Part shown: positions 4,700-8,085 of the stretch, in pieces
How the letters are laid out: each line of letters starts with the position of its first letter
How positions within the stretch are numbered: the first letter of the stretch is position 1
The notes under the pieces: model-generated
Told to the model about the DNA's origin: nothing
Database searches by the model: none
What the model saw: the letters and a program-made list of their open reading frames with translations, nothing else
Source of the DNA: Tannerella sp.
Lineage (GTDB): Bacteria; Bacteroidota; Bacteroidia; Bacteroidales; Tannerellaceae
Direction of reading: 5' to 3'
DNA: 8,085 nt
NCBI GenBank assembly: GCA_031290635.1
Contig: JAITNE010000170.1
Location: 1-8,085, forward strand
Program-made: the position numbers and the translations under genes

Positions 4700-7600
4700 A
4701 TGAAGATGAAGACAATTCTTAGAAAAATGATTTTTTCTCTTTTAGGCTTGATATGTATGCAAGCAAACATGATTTCGGCGCAGGGTAATATGGCGTCCGA
4801 TACTTCCGGAAAGGAGTTTTACGTGTCGTGCTTGCGACCGTCAGGAGTAAAAACAGTTACGCTGCAACTAAAAGTCGTGGTCACTAAGCCCACAACAATT
4901 ACGGCTCGGTACAATGCGAGGTCAGGGCGGTTTTGGAACAGTTGGGACAATACACTCGTGCAGCCCGGCGTCTATACCGAAGATATGCCTTATGATGATG
5001 CAGTGAACGATGCTGCGGAAACAGGTTTAAAGAGTTTGACGCTGACGTCATCCGAGGATATTTCGGTTTACATGATTAAGTCCGAGAATGAAAGCGCCTA
5101 CACAACAGTTGTACTGCCTGTAACCGTGAGTGATATGGAGCATAATCTTACGAAAGGTGATGATAACTTACCGGGAGGATCGGAATATGCTGTTTTATCC
5201 GATGACGACAATACAGTTACTTTGACCTCAACCGACAGAGATTATATCTACATCGGTTCAGACAAGACTAAAAGGTCGATTATGAAGTCATCCGGTACAG
5301 GTACTGTCATAAAATCGAATGATGATAAAGTAACTACCTTTATCAATCAGCCTCTAAATATAAATGTCCTTGAAAACGACAAGATTGTGTATCCAAACTC
5401 ATCTTTAGGACGTGATTTTTGGGTTTCATTCGGCATAAACAAGGCATATACCTATAAAGAGGCAGCTATTTTGGTAAAAATCATTGCTAAAGAGACTGCT
5501 ACGGTCAAGTTGAACTTCACAAATACGAGTACATCGGTTACAAGCACACAGATAACAGCCGGACAAATTTATACGCTCACGTTGAGCGAAGCGCAGAAGC
5601 AGGCGGTTTATGCTACGTCTGCCAACGAGACCTCCGACAAGTCCCTGCATATTGAATCCGACGGCGACGTTGCTGTGTACGTCATTAATTATTATTCAGG
5701 TTCGACTGACGCCACGAATGTATTGCCCACAACTTCTTTGGGAAAGGATTACTATCACGTGTCATACAGCTCAAACAGTGCAAATAATGAGAACATGGAC
5801 GGTATGGTGATTGTGGCTACCGAAGATAACACTGTCCTCGACGTTAACGGCGCTACGGTTAATTTGAGCAAGGGTCAAGTCTATTACAAATCGGCTGCGG
5901 ACATGACCGGGCAGCATATCATCTCAAACAATCCGGTCGCACATTTTGTTTCGCATCATGGTGCGCATGTGCCTTACAACGCAACTTTTAACAAGCCTAA
6001 CATGCTCTTCCAGCAGATGATGCCGGTTGACAGTTGGGGCAGTGAGTTCTTTGTGCCGGTAAGCGCACAGACCGAAGCACGCATCAGAGTGCTTGCTTCA
6101 AAGGACGGAACTGTTATTCAACAGACCGGCGGCTCTGTAGTAGCCAACTCATTGACTTTGAATGCCGGCGAGTACGTCGAGTTATTAGTTTTAACTACTT
6201 CGGGATGCTTTATCACCTCAAACTATCCGGTCGCAGTTTGTTCTTACTTGCAATCTTGCCGCAATACACAGTCCGCAAACATCACCGGAGCGCCGTCTGC
6301 AGTATGGATGCCTTCGCTGAAGCAAGTTTCGGACACTATCCAGATAACTCCATTCAACGAAAAATATACGGCAAACTATGCCATGGTTGTTGTTCCTACA
6401 AAAACAAAATTAGATACAAAAGTCTCCATCGCCGGAGGCGATTTTTTAAGTCTTGCCAATGGCACATGGTATGACAATGCCGACGCAGGATATTCATATT
6501 TTAATCTGCCTGCAAGCGGAGCTTACAACTACAAGATTACGAATCCCGCAGGCCTGTCGGTCATTGTTTACGGAATTTCCTCGACCGACTCTTACTGTTA
6601 CCTTGCCGGAATTCCGTTTGACGCCGAGAAATGCTCGAGTGCAGTTACTCTCACATCATCTCCAAAGCATGGCGTAGCGGTTACTCAGCCCGACAATACT
6701 GTTTTATACACTCCACAGACAGGCTGGCTGGGCATGGACAGTTTGAGATACGTTGTAGATAACTGCAATGTCGAGGATTCTGCTTCGATATACATTATCA
6801 CGACGGATAAACCGGATAATATTGCAGAATCTACATGCTTCACGCAGCCTGTCAAGTCTGCATGGGACATAGAGCGTAAAGCCGTCAGTGAAGCGCCGGT
6901 ATATTCCCTGGCTACTCCTTTAGTCGGCGACGTTGACGGCGACGGCAAGATTGAGGTTGTAACGATGGGCGCTAACGTATCATCTCTCAACACTTGTGCC
7001 GAAAACATCTTGATATTCGACGATGATTTAAAGCTGAAATATACTATATCTACGCCGCTGTTGCCGTCTTATTCGACGAGCTTCCTGTTGGCCGACGTGG
7101 ACAGGGACGGATTTTCGGAAATCATTGCTACATTGACGAATCAACATCTTATATGTTATACTTTCGTCAACGGACAGTGGCAGGAAAAGTGGCAATCCGA
7201 TAATACATTCAATATACTGCCTAATTCAGCGGGTTTTTTTCCGAGTTTAGTGATTGCCGACATAAATCATGATGGTCATCCCGAAGTTATGGCGGCGGAC
7301 AAGATTTTCGACGCTGAAACAGGATTTGAGGTTGCCGCACTGCCTGCCGGAGGGCGCGGATATTTGCCGATAGGCAATGCTGAGACGTATATGCCCGTAT
7401 TTGCAGACATCAACGGCGATGGAACTCTGGAGGCAGTCGCCGGAAACACTGTTTATTCGATTAACATCACCGACCGAACCGACCCAACTAAAAATTCGGT
7501 CTCTATCCTTGCGCAGATGAAAAGCTCAGGATTTCCTGACGGGTTCACATCCGTAGCCGACATAGACTGCGATGGCGATTTGGACGTTATCGTAACGGGT

Positions 7601-8085
7601 GAAGGCACTGCCGCAAACACAGCTATGATGTACGTCTGGGACGGAGCTACTGCAACGCAAATAGGCAATACTGTTACCGTTACCAGCGCCACAAACCATA
7701 TTTCACGCGCTACAATCGGCGACATCAACGGTGATAAAAAGCCGGATATTGCTTTCGCATACACTAACGGTCTCCGTACAATGTCTTTTGACGGCACGAC
7801 CTTCACTACCATACGCGACCTGATTACGAATGACGGTTCAGGCTCTACGTCGCTGATTATGTTCGACTTTAATCAGGATGGCGAGGTAGAGTTAGTCTTC
7901 CGCGACGCCCTGAAATTGCGTATCTACAACAAGAACGGCAATGTCATAAACGAGTTTGACTGCGGATCGGACACTCACACCGAGTATCCCGTAGTTGTTG
8001 ACCTTAACCGCGACGGGCACGCCGAGATACTTGTTTCAGGAAAAATCGACGGCTACAGCAATATCCGCATACTCTCTTACGGAGC
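4700..8085 (+). CDS. Large secreted protein with IgGFc-binding-like modules, Ig/cadherin-like segment and FG-GAP/VCBS repeats (3' end outside window)
   Basis: At least 1128 residues are open to the window end. The ATG at 4700 follows an A-rich tract and gives a normal signal peptide: basic MKMKTILRK, a hydrophobic core, and an SAQG cleavage region (about residue 27). Other in-frame ATGs are at 4643, 4667, 4670 and 4706. Two IgGFc-binding-like blocks begin at about 33 (GKEFYVS) and 237 (GRDFWVSF). The second, to about 640, has hallmarks such as NNPVAHFVSHHGAHVP and PVDSWGSEFFVPV (S445-W446-G447). A bacterial Ig/cadherin-like C-terminal half is at about 645-706 (SSPKHGVAV, LYTPQTGWLGMDSLRYVV). 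Eight FG-GAP/VCBS repeats follow, with acidic loops starting at D744, D799, D854, D903, D954, D1008, D1056 and D1101; most read D-x-[DN]-x-D-G and probably bind calcium in a beta-propeller. Known relatives are surface or secreted proteins of Bacteroidota. A type IX sorting domain or other anchor would lie downstream and cannot be confirmed. The role is probably adhesion or binding; the ligand is unknown. Confidence 0.88.
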   Translation, partial: MKMKTILRKMIFSLLGLICMQANMISAQGNMASDTSGKEFYVSCLRPSGVKTVTLQLKVVVTKPTTITARYNARSGRFWNSWDNTLVQPGVYTEDMPYDDAVNDAAETGLKSLTLTSSEDISVYMIKSENESAYTTVVLPVTVSDMEHNLTKGDDNLPGGSEYAVLSDDDNTVTLTSTDRDYIYIGSDKTKRSIMKSSGTGTVIKSNDDKVTTFINQPLNINVLENDKIVYPNSSLGRDFWVSFGINKAYTYKEAAILVKIIAKETATVKLNFTNTSTSVTSTQITAGQIYTLTLSEAQKQAVYATSANETSDKSLHIESDGDVAVYVINYYSGSTDATNVLPTTSLGKDYYHVSYSSNSANNENMDGMVIVATEDNTVLDVNGATVNLSKGQVYYKSAADMTGQHIISNNPVAHFVSHHGAHVPYNATFNKPNMLFQQMMPVDSWGSEFFVPVSAQTEARIRVLASKDGTVIQQTGGSVVANSLTLNAGEYVELLVLTTSGCFITSNYPVAVCSYLQSCRNTQSANITGAPSAVWMPSLKQVSDTIQITPFNEKYTANYAMVVVPTKTKLDTKVSIAGGDFLSLANGTWYDNADAGYSYFNLPASGAYNYKITNPAGLSVIVYGISSTDSYCYLAGIPFDAEKCSSAVTLTSSPKHGVAVTQPDNTVLYTPQTGWLGMDSLRYVVDNCNVEDSASIYIITTDKPDNIAESTCFTQPVKSAWDIERKAVSEAPVYSLATPLVGDVDGDGKIEVVTMGANVSSLNTCAENILIFDDDLKLKYTISTPLLPSYSTSFLLADVDRDGFSEIIATLTNQHLICYTFVNGQWQEKWQSDNTFNILPNSAGFFPSLVIADINHDGHPEVMAADKIFDAETGFEVAALPAGGRGYLPIGNAETYMPVFADINGDGTLEAVAGNTVYSINITDRTDPTKNSVSILAQMKSSGFPDGFTSVADIDCDGDLDVIVTGEGTAANTAMMYVWDGATATQIGNTVTVTSATNHISRATIGDINGDKKPDIAFAYTNGLRTMSFDGTTFTTIRDLITNDGSGSTSLIMFDFNQDGEVELVFRDALKLRIYNKNGNVINEFDCGSDTHTEYPVVVDLNRDGHAEILVSGKIDGYSNIRILSYG

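Noticed and set aside
7453..7812. 119-codon open frame on the minus strand, rich in V, A and P
   Set aside because: Antisense to the FG-GAP repeats, where D, G and T codons leave few stops on the other strand. No start context or family match was recognised.

Overview
The window looks like a chromosomal segment of a member of the Bacteroidota, most likely of the order Bacteroidales. The reasons are two TAnnTTTG-type -7 promoter boxes of the Bacteroidota sigma factor, A-rich start regions without clear Shine-Dalgarno sites, a NagB-like/PIG-L fusion protein of the Bacteroides type, and dispersed ATTCTCAATT-type repeats. The species cannot be named from the sequence. All recognised genes lie on the + strand.

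Positions 1-449 hold a small gene for a four-helix-bundle protein of the 23S rRNA intervening-sequence (S23/IVP) family. A nearly perfect 29-bp inverted repeat built from ATTCTCAATT units flanks it. The right copy runs into the 5' end of the next gene, a NarL/FixJ-type response regulator (405-1058), and supplies about ten of its first 16 codons. A shorter piece of the same repeat lies just after the regulator's stop codon.

Positions 1085-4009 form a two-gene operon. A -7 box precedes a 664-residue protein with an N-terminal glucosamine-6-phosphate deaminase (NagB)-like domain and a C-terminal PIG-L/LmbE-type zinc deacetylase domain. The NagB catalytic residues are replaced, while the deacetylase metal ligands are intact. 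A BASS-family (bile acid:sodium symporter-like) membrane transporter starts 2 bp after its stop. The pair could handle uptake or export of a small molecule and deacetylation of an amino-sugar-like compound, but the substrate is unknown.

Positions 4010-4699 hold no recognised gene. They contain the best promoter of the window (4204-4235) and then an unusually long leader of about 455 nt. The leader has complementary segments, a hairpin, and a reading frame interrupted by one TGA whose end overlaps an in-frame ATG of the next gene.

Positions 4700-8085 are the start of a very large secreted protein, cut off by the window end. It has a signal peptide, IgGFc-binding-protein-like beta modules, half of a bacterial Ig/cadherin-like domain on each side of the main IgGFc-like region, and eight FG-GAP/VCBS repeats with calcium-binding DxDxDG-like loops. 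It looks like a surface or secreted adhesin-type protein. The anchoring or sorting domain would lie beyond the window.
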